From: Gnetum montanum | Taxonomy: Eukaryota > Streptophyta > Gnetopsida > Gnetales > Gnetaceae | Length of the DNA stretch: 64,000 nt | Direction: 5' to 3' | NCBI GenBank assembly: GCA_015680685.1 | Contig: MNCI01023945.1 | Coordinates: 656,304-720,303 of the forward strand | Shown: positions 23,413 to 34,190 of the stretch, one piece after another | How the letters are laid out: each line of letters starts with the position of its first letter | How positions within the stretch are numbered: the first letter of the stretch is position 1 | Notes under the pieces: model-generated | Database searches by the model: none | What the model saw: only the letters and a program-made list of their open reading frames with translations | Told to the model about the DNA's origin: nothing | Translations under genes and position numbers: made by a program

Positions 23413-23516
23413 GGGCATAAAAAATGAGACGTCCAGAGAGGTCACCTATCCTAGTACTACTCTAGGATAACCATGCTTAATTATGGAATTTTTAGCCTAT
23501 TTCCTGCTAATGCATT
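23413..23516 (-). repeat. best preserved 5S rRNA-derived segment
   Basis: Bases 23438-23462 on the minus strand match plant 5S rRNA at 24 of 25 positions, from GAGTAGTACTAGGAT to GGTGACCTC. The A-box part AATTAAGCATGGTTATC is also kept. The first 16 or so bases of 5S rRNA and a few bases in the middle are missing, so it would not give a normal 5S RNA. Confidence 0.88.
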
Positions 23517-24607
23517 GGATTTCCTTTTTTGAAAATTTTGTTTGCATTTTTAAATTTAAAATTTACCAACTATTTTTTATACGTTTGAAATTGTCATTGA
23601 TTGATGAAAAAAATTAAATTTTTCTATTAATTGGAAAAAACCTTTTCCATTGCCGACCTACTGAGGAGGTAGGTTGATAATGTCTACGAAGCTTCATGGA
23701 AGATAGAATTTTATGATGTCTATAGTGTTCATAAATATCCATGAAAGGTAGGATTTTATAGTGCTGGTAGTGAGTGTATATAGAGCTCTATGAAAGGTAG
23801 CATTTTACAGTGCCAATGGTATTCATAGTCATAGTGAATTACCAAAATTTTTGGTAAGGTTTTTAGTAATAGTGAAGGAGACAATGGCAATGATGGAGGC
23901 ATAGGCAGTCAAGAAAAAATCATGCATGATAGTAGAAAACATGATGTAAAACATGAAGGATAAGTTGAAGGACAAGGAGCATAGGTAGGGATGGCCAAGC
24001 TTGGTCATAATCAGTGGCCTGCCACTATTGTCTTAAGTTTGTGGCAAGTTGGCCTTGTTGGCAGTGGTCTACCTCAATGTCTTGTAATAGCACAATGACC
24101 TTGCTATAGCCAAGCCAACTCTACTAGCAATAGTAGGTGTAGAGGAACATGAGGATACTAAGGAAGCAAGGACCATGGAAGGGTCACATAAACTACAAAT
24201 AAGTATTTGTTGCTATAATGTCATTGAAGTTAGATCAAATGTAGTAGGAATGACATGGATAAATACAAGTAGCATAGTGATGACTATGGTAGCAGGATAG
24301 GGTTGAGGCTTAGCAAAAGTTGTGTAGGTTACTGTAAATGGTACAAAAATGACATGGAACTACACAGCCAATGGTGCATAGTTGACTATAGTGGCTAGCT
24401 CACCTTAACTCTAAAGGTTAGGACCAAAGTCCAAAATTTAATTTTTTAAAAATATATTTATTATTATTATTCTTAATGAAAATAGATAAATAAAATTAAA
24501 GTATACTAATTTTTTAACAAGTAAAATCTTGGCTTTGATGGTTAGCTATATGAAGCATAAGATGTTGAGTTTAATAATTAGGAGGTCTTAATCTCAATTT
24601 GGTTATA

Positions 24608-24706
24608 AAAAATAAGACTTCTTGAGAGATCAAACATTTCTATATTACTCTAGGATAAGCATGCTCAATTATAGAATTTTTATTCTAGTGGTTACCAACA
24701 CATCAA
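24608..24706 (-). repeat. 5S rRNA-derived segment, decayed
   Basis: AATTGAGCATGCTTATCC and GAGTAATA are readable. The C-box is reduced to GATCTCTCAAGAAGTC. Confidence 0.65.
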
Positions 24707-26287
24707 ATTTTCTTTTTAAAATTTTTTGCATATTTTGAAATTCAAATTTTACTATCTATTTTTGACATTTTTGAAATTTTCATCAATTGATAAAAAAATT
24801 TAAATTTTTTCATCAAATGATGGAAAATTTTCCCATTGCTAAACCTCCCAAGGAGGTACACCTATGATGTCCATCAAAGCTCTATGGGAGGTAGGATCTT
24901 ATAACACCAATGGTATTCATCAATGATCCCTTGGAGATAGGATTTTACAATCTTGCCACTATCTATAGAGCTCTATGGAAGGTAGGATTTTATGGCAATT
25001 GCAATGTCCATGGAGCTTCATAAGAGGTATGATTTTATGCCACTGATGATATCCATCAAGCTCCATGGAAGGTAGAATTTTATGATGCTAATGGTGTTCA
25101 TTATTATCATGGATTGCCAAAATATTCAATGAGCTTTTTAGTGATAATGAAGGTAAATGGAACTATGATTGAGGCACATGTGATGGTGAAAATGAGGTGC
25201 ACTATAGTGGAATAAATGACAAAAAACATAAAGGATGATGCTAAAGGATATAGTATGTAGGAAGGCACTGTTGAAATCAGCACAATAGCAAGACATGGCA
25301 CTTGGCAAGGATGATGTAGAATGATAGGGCATGAAGAGTGTGGAATAGAGGATAGTGGAATAAGGGTAATGAAAAAGAAATGATGGCATGGTTTTCATGG
25401 AATAATGACACATGTGATGAAGGAAGGGTGAAATAACATGCAACAATGGTGGGAAGACAATGTAAGGTGGGAGACTGTGCCAATTGTGTGGGATGTGTAG
25501 CTATAGTAGATGGCCATTACAATAGGGGTCATGAGAGTTTTTGTTATTAATTCTTAGCCATACTTAGTGGCTTGCTACTATAGAGGAAATTCAAGAATGA
25601 TGAGGTTGGCCATGCCCATGGCAAGCTAGCTTTGCCAATGATGGTCTCTAGTAATCTCTCACTATAGTAAGATGGCTTTACCATAGCTAAATAGCCCTCC
25701 TAGTAGTGGAAAGTGTATAGGGTTGTGAGGATGACAAGGGAGCAAGCATCATGGAAGGGCTACATGGACCACACATAAGGATTTGTTACAACAACATGGT
25801 ATGGGTGGGATCATGGGGTGTGATAGGAATGGCACAACAAAAGAGTGGTAATGCAGCGATGACTAGAGTGGCATAGTAGGGATACGGCTTAACAAAAGAT
25901 ATGCAAGCAACTACAAATATTTCCACGGGGCTACATGCCTAATGATGCATAGCCAATCATAGTGGTTGGTTAGCCCTAAGGTTAAGGGTTTGGACGAAAG
26001 CCCAAAATTTAATTTTTTTCTATAAATATTTTAGTAATGAGAAATGTTAAACATATTTAAAGTATTTTAATTTTTTGACAAGCAAAAGCTTGGCTTTGAT
26101 GGTTAGCTATAAGAAGCATAAGATGTTGAGGTTAATAATTAGGAGGTCTTGAGTTTGATACCTAGCTCCAACTTCCTAACATTAAGTTTTATTTATGGAT
26201 GATTCAAATTTGTAGAAAAAAATTCTTTTCTTGCCAAAAAAAAGGCATCCATAATCAAAATTTATGATTTTCAAAGTCCAAAACTTT

Positions 26288-26392
26288 GGGCATAGAAAAT
26301 GATACTCCCTGATAGGTCATCCATCTTAATACTACTCTAGGATGAGCATGCTTAATTACATAATTTTTATCCTAGTTGATGCCAACATGCCA
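26288..26392 (-). repeat. 5S rRNA-derived segment
   Basis: AATTAAGCATGCTCATCC, GAGTAGTATTAAGATGGATG and GACCTATCAGG follow in order on the minus strand. Confidence 0.75.
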
Positions 26393-28070
26393 AATTTTCT
26401 TGGCATTTTCAAATTTCAAATTTACTACCTATTTTTGACATGTTTGAATTTTTATTGATTAACAAAAAATTTTAATTTTTTCATCAATTGATGAAAAAGT
26501 TTTTCATTGGTAAACCTACCAAGGGGTAGGCCTACAATGTTGATGGTATTTGTTGGAGCTTAGTGTAAGGTAGTATTTTATAGGACCAATGGTATCTAGT
26601 AGAGCTCTATGGGAGGAAGGATTTTAGCACATTGGTGTTTGTAGAACTTAATGGGGAGTAGGATTTTATTGTACCAATGTATCCACAAAGCTCTATCGAA
26701 GGTAGAATTTTATGATGCCAATCATGCTTGTGGTTACCATATACTACCAAAATTTATTATGGGAATTTTAGCAATGGTTCAGATGAAGGTGGCAATGATG
26801 GAGACAGAGGTGGTAGTGAAAATGGAATGCATAGAAGTAGAAAAAATCATAGAAAATGCATAGGATGCCATTGGAGGATAGGGTGCACAAGCAAGTGTAG
26901 TCAAAATCAATGCAATAGTAGGACATGGTGGCTACCAATGATGGCTTGGAATTGTATAGTCCCTTTCCCAATAATAAGAACTATCAACAAATCGGTGACT
27001 GGGTATTTCTCAAACTAAGGAAGGACTCAAGGATTGAAAAGGATGTGACTTCAAGGGAACTTGATGCACTTGTGCTGGCCATTGTCTTGGGTGCTTGGAT
27101 GTTTTCTTCTTGAGTTTTCTTACCGTTTCGACATTGCCACATTATCGGGTAGCTGAGCAAATAAAAATAATAAGTCTTTGCATGATGTGGTTCTCACGCA
27201 AAAACATAAGAAAAAAAAATAGTGAGAATTCAAAGCACACCCCTTAGACGAAATAATCACTTGGGTTACAAGCACCGGTTATGGAACTAAAATAAACATG
27301 TTCCCTCTAACTAAGGCCCTTCTCGCTTCCTACTTTCTCCTCTTTCATTTTTTCGAAATGGTGGTGGCTCTGTGGTAAAGGCATTCTTGTTACTTCATGT
27401 GGATGGATGGATTGAATGTATTAATATGAAGTCATTGAATGTGGGTTGTTTGAAGCAAGATTTGGAATGAGATCTACTAAGTCACATTAACCATTAACAC
27501 ACAAGGGGCTGTACACCACCTTGTTCTTGAGATTCCATGCCATTCTCTTCTTTCCATCCTTCTTTCCCCATTTATCACCTCATTTCCGGTTGTATTAGTA
27601 GTCGATATTTTGGTTGATGCATTATTTTCTTTTCGGTAAACTCTTGTGGTTAAGAATTTAACTCTTGCTTCCAAATGACATTTCTAGAGCCTACAGACTC
27701 TTTGAATGTGGGATTGTCAGGGCATTAAGGGCATGAACCTGCTTTGGGGAGGACCCACTAGCATTCCTATTTGGTGCATCTGTTAATTTCTTTCCTTTAA
27801 ACATTTCCACAATCAACATCTATTTTGTTCATCTCCATCTTTGACATCCATTTTATTGGCATGGCCGTTGTTTCTTTTCTCCATCTTTCTTATTCCTTAT
27901 CTTTTTCCATTCTATCACTACCAAAGGTTTGCTCTCAATCATGGGAGTCCTGGTCCAATTTTTTCAATTTTTCTCTTAACCCCTACACCTCAAGTAGTCA
28001 CCAGTATTATATCTCCAGATCTGTATCAGCCATATCACAACTCAGCCAATGGACCTTACACCGAAGCAAG

Positions 28071-28131
28071 GTATCAAATTACATTATGATTCATTTATCC
28101 TTGCTAATATAAGACTGTGTTGTGTGTGCAG
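28071..28131 (+). other. intron-like GT-AG stretch (element A, right copy)
   Basis: It has the same borders and length as 11139-11199. Flanking reading frames remain open across the join for only about 20 codons, so coding use is doubtful. Confidence 0.4.
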
Positions 28132-28501
28132 ATGGCAATCATACAACAACGAATTGGATCTAGAGGAAACACTTGGAATGGACTGGCGTTGAAGTAGTTA
28201 TGCAAGGGACAAGATTGATGGAATGCTTATGGATGGACAACGAAAGGTGTAATCTTGGCGTTGGCAGTAGCAGACTTCTTCTTTTCTCTCTCTCTCTTCT
28301 CTCTTCTCTCTCAGCTACCAAATAAGGCTGGATGTCAATTATGTTTAGTGTTCACTCTTGTTCTCATGAACACTAAATTTTTTCATGTATTGTAATGATG
28401 ATTCGTTCACATGTCACCCCATCTACCATTAGTATCATTCGAGTCAATAATCCCATACCTTCCCAATATTTTGTAAGGAACTCGAGGACAAGTTTTCATT
28501 C

Positions 28502-28514
28502 AGTCATGGGGGTA
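28502..28514 (+). promoter_or_regulatory. polypurine tract of element A
   Basis: AGTCATGGGGGTA lies directly before the LTR start at 28515, the expected place of the plus-strand primer. It is short and interrupted by pyrimidines. Confidence 0.65.
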
Positions 28515-29281
28515 TGATGGGACGCGATATTGCATGGGCCGCGATATCGCAGCCCATCGCCAGTTCTATAAATAAGAGGCAGCTTTCCCTTATTTCCTCA
28601 TCTAGATCTAAACCCTTAGCTAAACTCTGGTAGTTTTACCATTTTAGAGATAGAGTAATTTCCATGTGCCCGTAGTGGAGTCTCAAAGTGAACGGATCTT
28701 TATTCAAGCAAATTGTACCTGAGCACACATTTATGTACGGAAATAAAGATGAACTTTTTGATAAACCTTGCAGTGCATGGACTAAGCTAAATAGGACTTT
28801 AATTATTGTTAAATGTTTAAATGCTTTCTTAGACAATTAATCACTCTCAACCCTCAACTCCTAGTTAAGTGCATTCAGTACGACCGCTTTGAGCATGTGT
28901 GCTATGCTTGGTAACCTAGTAACAAATAGCATTTGGTAATCCTAGTAGCATTGCACTGGTTCAGGGTGTGTATGGCAAGTGGGAACGGATACTGATGTTA
29001 GGATGATTAAAGCTTAGTTAGTGAAAGTTAGTTACTTAGTCCCTTCACCCTTTCCTCTCTTAGCATAGGCGATAAAAAGATAAAAGTTATAAAAATCATA
29101 TACCTCAGAATTACTTAACCATACAATCGTGACAATATAAGCAAGTCTGGGAAGACAACGATTGATTAACCTTAAGTATTCCATAAGGCGCGTAAGCACT
29201 TAGTCCTTGGAGTTCAACCGGATCGCGCGTGAGAGGCTTGTATTCGTATGGTTGAGTGTAGGGGTACCTCACCACTCATCA
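28515..29281 (+). mobile_element. element A 3' LTR
   Basis: This complete LTR of 767 bp runs from TGATGGGACG to CACTCATCA, with TATAAATAAG at 28567-28576 and AATAAA at 28742-28747. It is followed by ACCAC (29282-29286), the target duplication shared with the LTR at 18355-19139. Next to the TATA box on its upstream side is a palindromic CGATATCG region. Confidence 0.92.
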
Positions 29282-29286
29282 ACCAC
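29282..29286 (+). repeat. target site duplication of element A, 3' side
   Basis: ACCAC pairs with the copy at 19140-19144. The next bases, TAATGTCATAAAATCC, continue the 45-bp subrepeat that is cut at 19145. Confidence 0.85.
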
Positions 29287-29582
29287 TAATGTCATAAAAT
29301 CCTAACTCCCATGTAGCATTGAAAAACACAGTTGGTGTTGAAAAATCCTACCTCCCATGGAGCTCTAATGGACATCATCAATGCCATAAAATCATTCCTT
29401 CCATAGAGCTTCGATGGACATCATCACCCTTCATCCTCCAAAGGTTTGGTAAGAAAATAAATTTTCATTAATTAATGAAAAAATTTAAATTTTTATATTA
29501 ATCGATTGAAATTTAAAACATGTGAAAAAAAGGTGATAAAATTAAAATTGAAAATATGGAAAAAAATTTCAAATAGGTAATT

Positions 29583-29686
29583 TGGCACATGAGTAGCAAC
29601 TAGGATAAAAATTTTAGAATAAAGCACATTCATCTTGAAGTAGTATTGGATAACTAACCTCTTAGGAAGTCTCGTTTCATATGCCC
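29583..29686 (+). repeat. 5S rRNA-derived segment
   Basis: GAAGTAGTATTGGATAAC and CTCTTAGGAAGTCTCG are kept. The A-box has decayed to AATAAAGCACATTCATC. Confidence 0.7.
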
Positions 29687-30890
29687 AAATATTTGGAACA
29701 TAGAAGCCATAAATTTTGATTTTGGATGCCTTTTTCAACAAATGAAGAGTCATTTTCTATAGATTCTAACATCCCATAAAAAATTTAATGTTAAAAAGTT
29801 GGTACTTGAAATCAAACCCAAGACCTTCTAATTATTTACCTCAACATCTTATGCTTCATATAGCTAACCAGTATGCCAAGCTTTTGCTTGTAAGAAAATT
29901 AATGTATTTTAATTATATTTAAATATTTTCATTAAAAAATATATTAAATTTTTGGCTTTGACCCTAAGCCTTGAGGTAAATGCTAGCTAGCCATTATTGC
30001 TAGCTATACATCATTAGCTAGTGAGCCCCATGCAAAAACCTTGTGTAGCCCTATTCCATTTGCATGTCATATGTAGCTACTCACATAGCTTTCTACCAAG
30101 CCTCAGCCTTATTGTGTCACTTTAATCGCTACAGTGTCACCTCTCTTCTACTGCACCATTCCTACCATACTACTTGATCCTACCACTGTCTCCTTGTTGC
30201 AACAAAGCCTTGTTTGTAGTCCAAGTAGCCCTTCCATATTCCTAGCTTCCTTAGCATCCTCATGTTCCTTTGTGCTTGCTGCCACTATGAGGCATCAAGG
30301 CAAGTTTCCACTAGTAGGGATTGCTTGTTGTAGGCATGGCTAGCCTTGCTATCTTTCATAGTGGTAGGCCACTAATTGTGGATAAGTGACAATAACAAAA
30401 ATTCTCATGGCTATTGCAGTCATGAATCTATGCTATAGCTACACTTTTTGTGTAGTTGGTGTAGCTTGCTATCTTATGTTCCATTCTTATCACTAATGTG
30501 CACTATTTCACCCTTCTTATAGCACATGTGCCATCATCCACATAGCTCATGTTGTATTTTCTCTACCACTGTCCATGCACCATTGTCCTCTATTCGATGA
30601 TCTTCATGTCCTGTCATCATGCATCATGCATCATGCATGCCAAGCACCATGCCAACTTATGTTGCCTACTTGCTTAACATATTTTTTAGTACCGTTATTC
30701 AAATTTTGCATCTTATTTTTTGCTACCACACATGTCATTTTTGCTATCGCTTGTGCCTTCATCACTGATACCTTCATCTCCTCCATTACTGAAAACCTCA
30801 TTAGAAATATGAACAATCCATGGTGACTATGGATACAATCAGTACTATATACTCCAACCTCCCATGGAGCTCCATGAAGACTATTGGTGC

Positions 30891-31160
30891 TATAAAATCT
30901 TACCTTCCATGAAGCCTTTCAAATACTATAGGTTCTTTAAAATCCTACATTCCATGGAGCTTCATGAACACTATAGGCACTATAAAATTTTACTTTTCAT
31001 GAAGCTCCATATATACCACTAGAGCTATAAAATCTTACCTTCCATGAAGCCTTGCAAATACTATAGGTGCTTTAAAATCCTACATTCCATGGAGCTTCAT
31101 GAACACTATAGGCACTATAAAATTTTACTTTTCATGAAGCTCCATAGATACCACTAGTGC
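30891..31160 (+). repeat. 135-bp tandem duplication (3 x 45)
   Basis: The block starting TATAAAATCT at 30891 is repeated at 31026, exactly 135 bases on. The 45-bp subrepeats therefore also spread in groups of three. The second copy of the larger duplication (near 32095) lacks this doubling, so it is younger. Confidence 0.85.
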
Positions 31161-31399
31161 TATAAAAATCTTATCTTTCACAGAGCTTTAGTAGGTATCA
31201 ATAGCACTATAAAATCTTGCCTTCCATGAAGCTCATTGCTAGTCTACCTCCTTGGCAAGTTTGGCTATGGGAAAATTTTTAATCAATTGATAGAAAAAAT
31301 CATATTTTTTCATTAGACAACTGAAATTTGAAACATGTTAAAAATATGTCGTAAAATTTAAATTTCAAAATGTAGAGAAAATTTTCAAAATAAAATTCT

Positions 31400-31445
31400 A
31401 TGCATTATTAGCAAATGAAATAAAAATACCATAATTAATGTGCTT
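31400..31445 (+). repeat. 5S rRNA-derived segment, 3'-truncated
   Basis: The first half, to AATTAATGTGCTT, remains, and the rest is replaced by mid-unit sequence. Confidence 0.6.
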
Positions 31446-32473
31446 ACTACCACTGGTAGGACTAGCCTAGTTACACCATGGCCCTTACTCTACTATGAGG
31501 CATCAAGGTAAGTTTCCACTGGTAGGGATCGCTTGTTGTAGGCATGGCTAGCCTTGATATCCTTCATAGTGGTAGGCCACTAATTATGGCTAAGTGACAA
31601 TAACAAAAATTCTCATGGCTATTGCAGTCATGAATCTATGCTATAGCTACACTTCTTGTGTAGTTGGTGTAGCTTGCTATCTTATGTTCCATTCTTATCA
31701 CTAATGTGCACTATTTCACCCTTCTTATAGCACATGTGCCATCATCCACATAGCTCATGTTGTAGTTTCTCTACCATTGTCCATGCACCATTGTCCTCTA
31801 TTCGATGATCTTCATGTCCTGTCATCATGCATCATGCATGCCAAGCACCATGCCAACTTATGTTATGCCTACTTTCCTAACATATTGTTTAGTACCATTA
31901 TTCAAATTTTGCATCTTATTTTTTGCTGCCACACATGTCATTTTTGCTATCGCCTGTGCCTTCATCACTGCTACCTTCATCTCCTCCATTACTGAAAACC
32001 TCATTAGAAATATGAACAATCCATGGTGACTATGGATACCATTAGTACTATATACTCCAACCTCCCATGGATCTCCATGAAGACTATTGGTGCTATAAAA
32101 TCTTACCTTCCATGAAGCCTTGCAAATACTATAGGTTCTTTAAAATCCTACATTCCATGGAGCTTCATGGACACTATAGGCACTATATATTTTTCCTTTT
32201 CATGAAGCTCCATAGATACCACTAGTGCTGTAAAATCTTATCTTTCATAGAGCTTTAGTAGGTATCAATAGCACTATAAAATCCTACCTTCCATGAAGCT
32301 CTAATGGACATTACTAGTCTACCTCCTTGGCAAGTTTGGCTATGGGAAAATTTTCAATCAATTGATAGAAAAAATCAAAATTTTTCATTAGACAACTGAA
32401 ATTTGAAACATGTTAAAATTAGGTGGTAAAATTTAAATTTGAAAATGTAGAGAAAATTTTCAAAAGTAAATTT

Positions 32474-32566
32474 TATGCATTATTAGCAAATGAAATATAA
32501 ATAACAGAATTAATGTGCTCATGTGGAAGTAGTACTAGGATGGATGAGCTCTCACAAAGACTCATG
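32474..32566 (+). repeat. 5S rRNA-derived segment
   Basis: GAAGTAGTACTAGGATGGAT matches the intermediate element and start of the C box with few changes. The 3' part is lost. Confidence 0.75.
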
Positions 32567-34110
32567 TGGAAGAACATCTTACGCTTCATATAGCTAACCA
32601 CTAAAGCTAAGTTTTTGCTTATGAAAAAATTAATATATTTTAATTATATTTAAATATTTTTTAAATAAAAATAATAAATATATTTGAAGAAAAAAATAAT
32701 TTTTAGGCTTTAGCCGTAACCTTTATAATTAAAACCATCTAACTGTTGTGGTGGACTATGTGTCGTAAGCTGTGCGACTCCATGTAGTAGCCCTATGCCA
32801 TTTTCATGTTGTCTATCATTAGCCACACATCTTTTTTAAAGCCTTAGTTGCATGATGCCACTCTATTCATCACTACTATACCTCTCCTCCTCCATGTTAT
32901 TCTTACCTCATTGCCTAATCTTTCCTTTGCCATGCCATTGTAACCAATCCTTATTTGCAATCCACTCAGTCCTTCCACAACCATTGGTTCATTGGCATCC
33001 TCACATTCCTCCATGCCTCCCACTAATGATAGGGCTAGCCTGGCTATGGCACAATTGCTAAACTACCATGATACATCATAGTAGGTCATTGCTGATAGGG
33101 CTAGCTTGACATGGGAAAAATTGGTGTCATCATCCTCTATAGTTCTTTGTAGTGGTAGGCCATCAATTATGACTGAGAGGTAATAAGAAAAATCCTCTCA
33201 AATTCTACAGTTGTCACCATTTTCCATAGTTGGCCTTCTTGAGTAGCCACATGGCCTACCAACTTGTGTTACCTTTCTACCACTACTACATACTATTTCA
33301 TCCTTTTTTCATCATGCATGTTGTCATTCCACATATATCATGCTATCATTTCTTTGTAGCTACTGGTGCATCATTGTCCTATATTATGCACTCTTCATGC
33401 TCTATTATCCTATAACATCCTTACTAGTTGTCATAGCATACTATTGTGCTAATTTTGTGCATCCTTGCCAATGGACCTACCCTCCAACATCATTCTCTAA
33501 ATTTTTTCTAATCTTTTCATTACAACACATGCCATTTTCACCACTGCCTACACATCCATCACCACCACATTCTCTTCCACCGTTGCCAAAAACCCTACTA
33601 AAAATTTTAGTAGTCCATAGTGACCATAGATAACATTGGCACCATAAAATATTATCTTCCATAGAGCTTCATAGATATCAATAGCACCATAAAATCCTAC
33701 CTTTCTTGAAGTTCCATGGATACCACTTGCAATGTAAAATCCTATCTTCCATGAAGGTTCGATGGATATCATCAATACTATAAAATCCTGCATCCCAAGA
33801 ATCTCTAATAGATTCCACCAATGTCATAAAATCCCATCTCCAATGAAGCTCCATGAATACTATTGACATGATAAAATCATACCTTTAATGAACCTCTGAC
33901 AAACATCACTAGTGCCTTAAAATCCTACTTTGCATGGAGCTCTAATGAATACAACTGGCTTGCCTCTTTAACAAGTTTAGTAATAGGATAATTTTTTAAA
34001 ATGATGAAAAAATTCAATTTTTTCTATCAATTGATAAAAATTTCAAACACATCAAAACAACTAGTAAAATTTAAATTTGAATGTGGAGAAAATATTTAGA
34101 AAGAAAATTT

Positions 34111-34190
34111 GATGCATTAATAGCAACTGGAATAAAAATTATATAATTAAGAATATTTATCCTAGAGTAGTACTTGGATTTCCATTCCCA
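34111..34190 (+). repeat. 5S rRNA-derived segment, C box deleted
   Basis: AGAGTAGTACTTGGAT is kept and is then followed at once by the sequence normally found after the 5S part. Confidence 0.65.

Larger units (their letters stand above)
19145..26942 (-). repeat. 5S-derived tandem macrosatellite, inverted array
   Basis: Five units of about 1.2-1.7 kb all run opposite to the arrays on both sides of element A. 45-bp subrepeat blocks lie near 19145-19215, 20600-20740, 21965-22195, 23685-23825, 24855-25100 and 26535-26730. 5S-derived segments (minus strand) are at 20366, 21746, 23413, 24608 and 26288. At 26942 the array stops within about 40 bases, in repeat coordinates, of where array 1 stops at 10197, so the two ends were once neighbours. 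No host gene is seen. Confidence 0.88.
26943..28514 (+). mobile_element. element A 3' region, detached from its pol by inversion
   Basis: It carries the same post-pol sequence as 10756-12327, on the other strand. After restoring the inversion it continues directly from pol at 12328, giving an element of about 9.1 kb with two full LTRs. It includes a copy of the hydrophobic frame (26925-27113), the intron-like stretch (28071-28131), a CT tract (about 28280-28312) and the polypurine tract just before 28515. Confidence 0.88.
26943..29070 (+). repeat. 2.13-kb inverted repeat, right copy
   Basis: This is the partner of 10198-12327. Its left border (GGCTTGG at 26943) abuts tandem repeat with no target duplication. 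Its right part belongs to element A's 3' LTR, which runs on to 29281. Confidence 0.9.
30284..32519 (+). repeat. direct duplication of a truncated unit
   Basis: 30284-31444 and 31492-32519 are closely similar, offset by about 1.2 kb. The 47 bases between them are an earlier part of the repeat unit joined to a cut-off 5S segment, so the junction at 31445 marks an unequal exchange. Confidence 0.8.

Noticed and set aside
23413-23516. A functional 5S rRNA gene
   Set aside because: The first 16 or so bases are missing and the middle has deletions. No copy could make a full 5S RNA.
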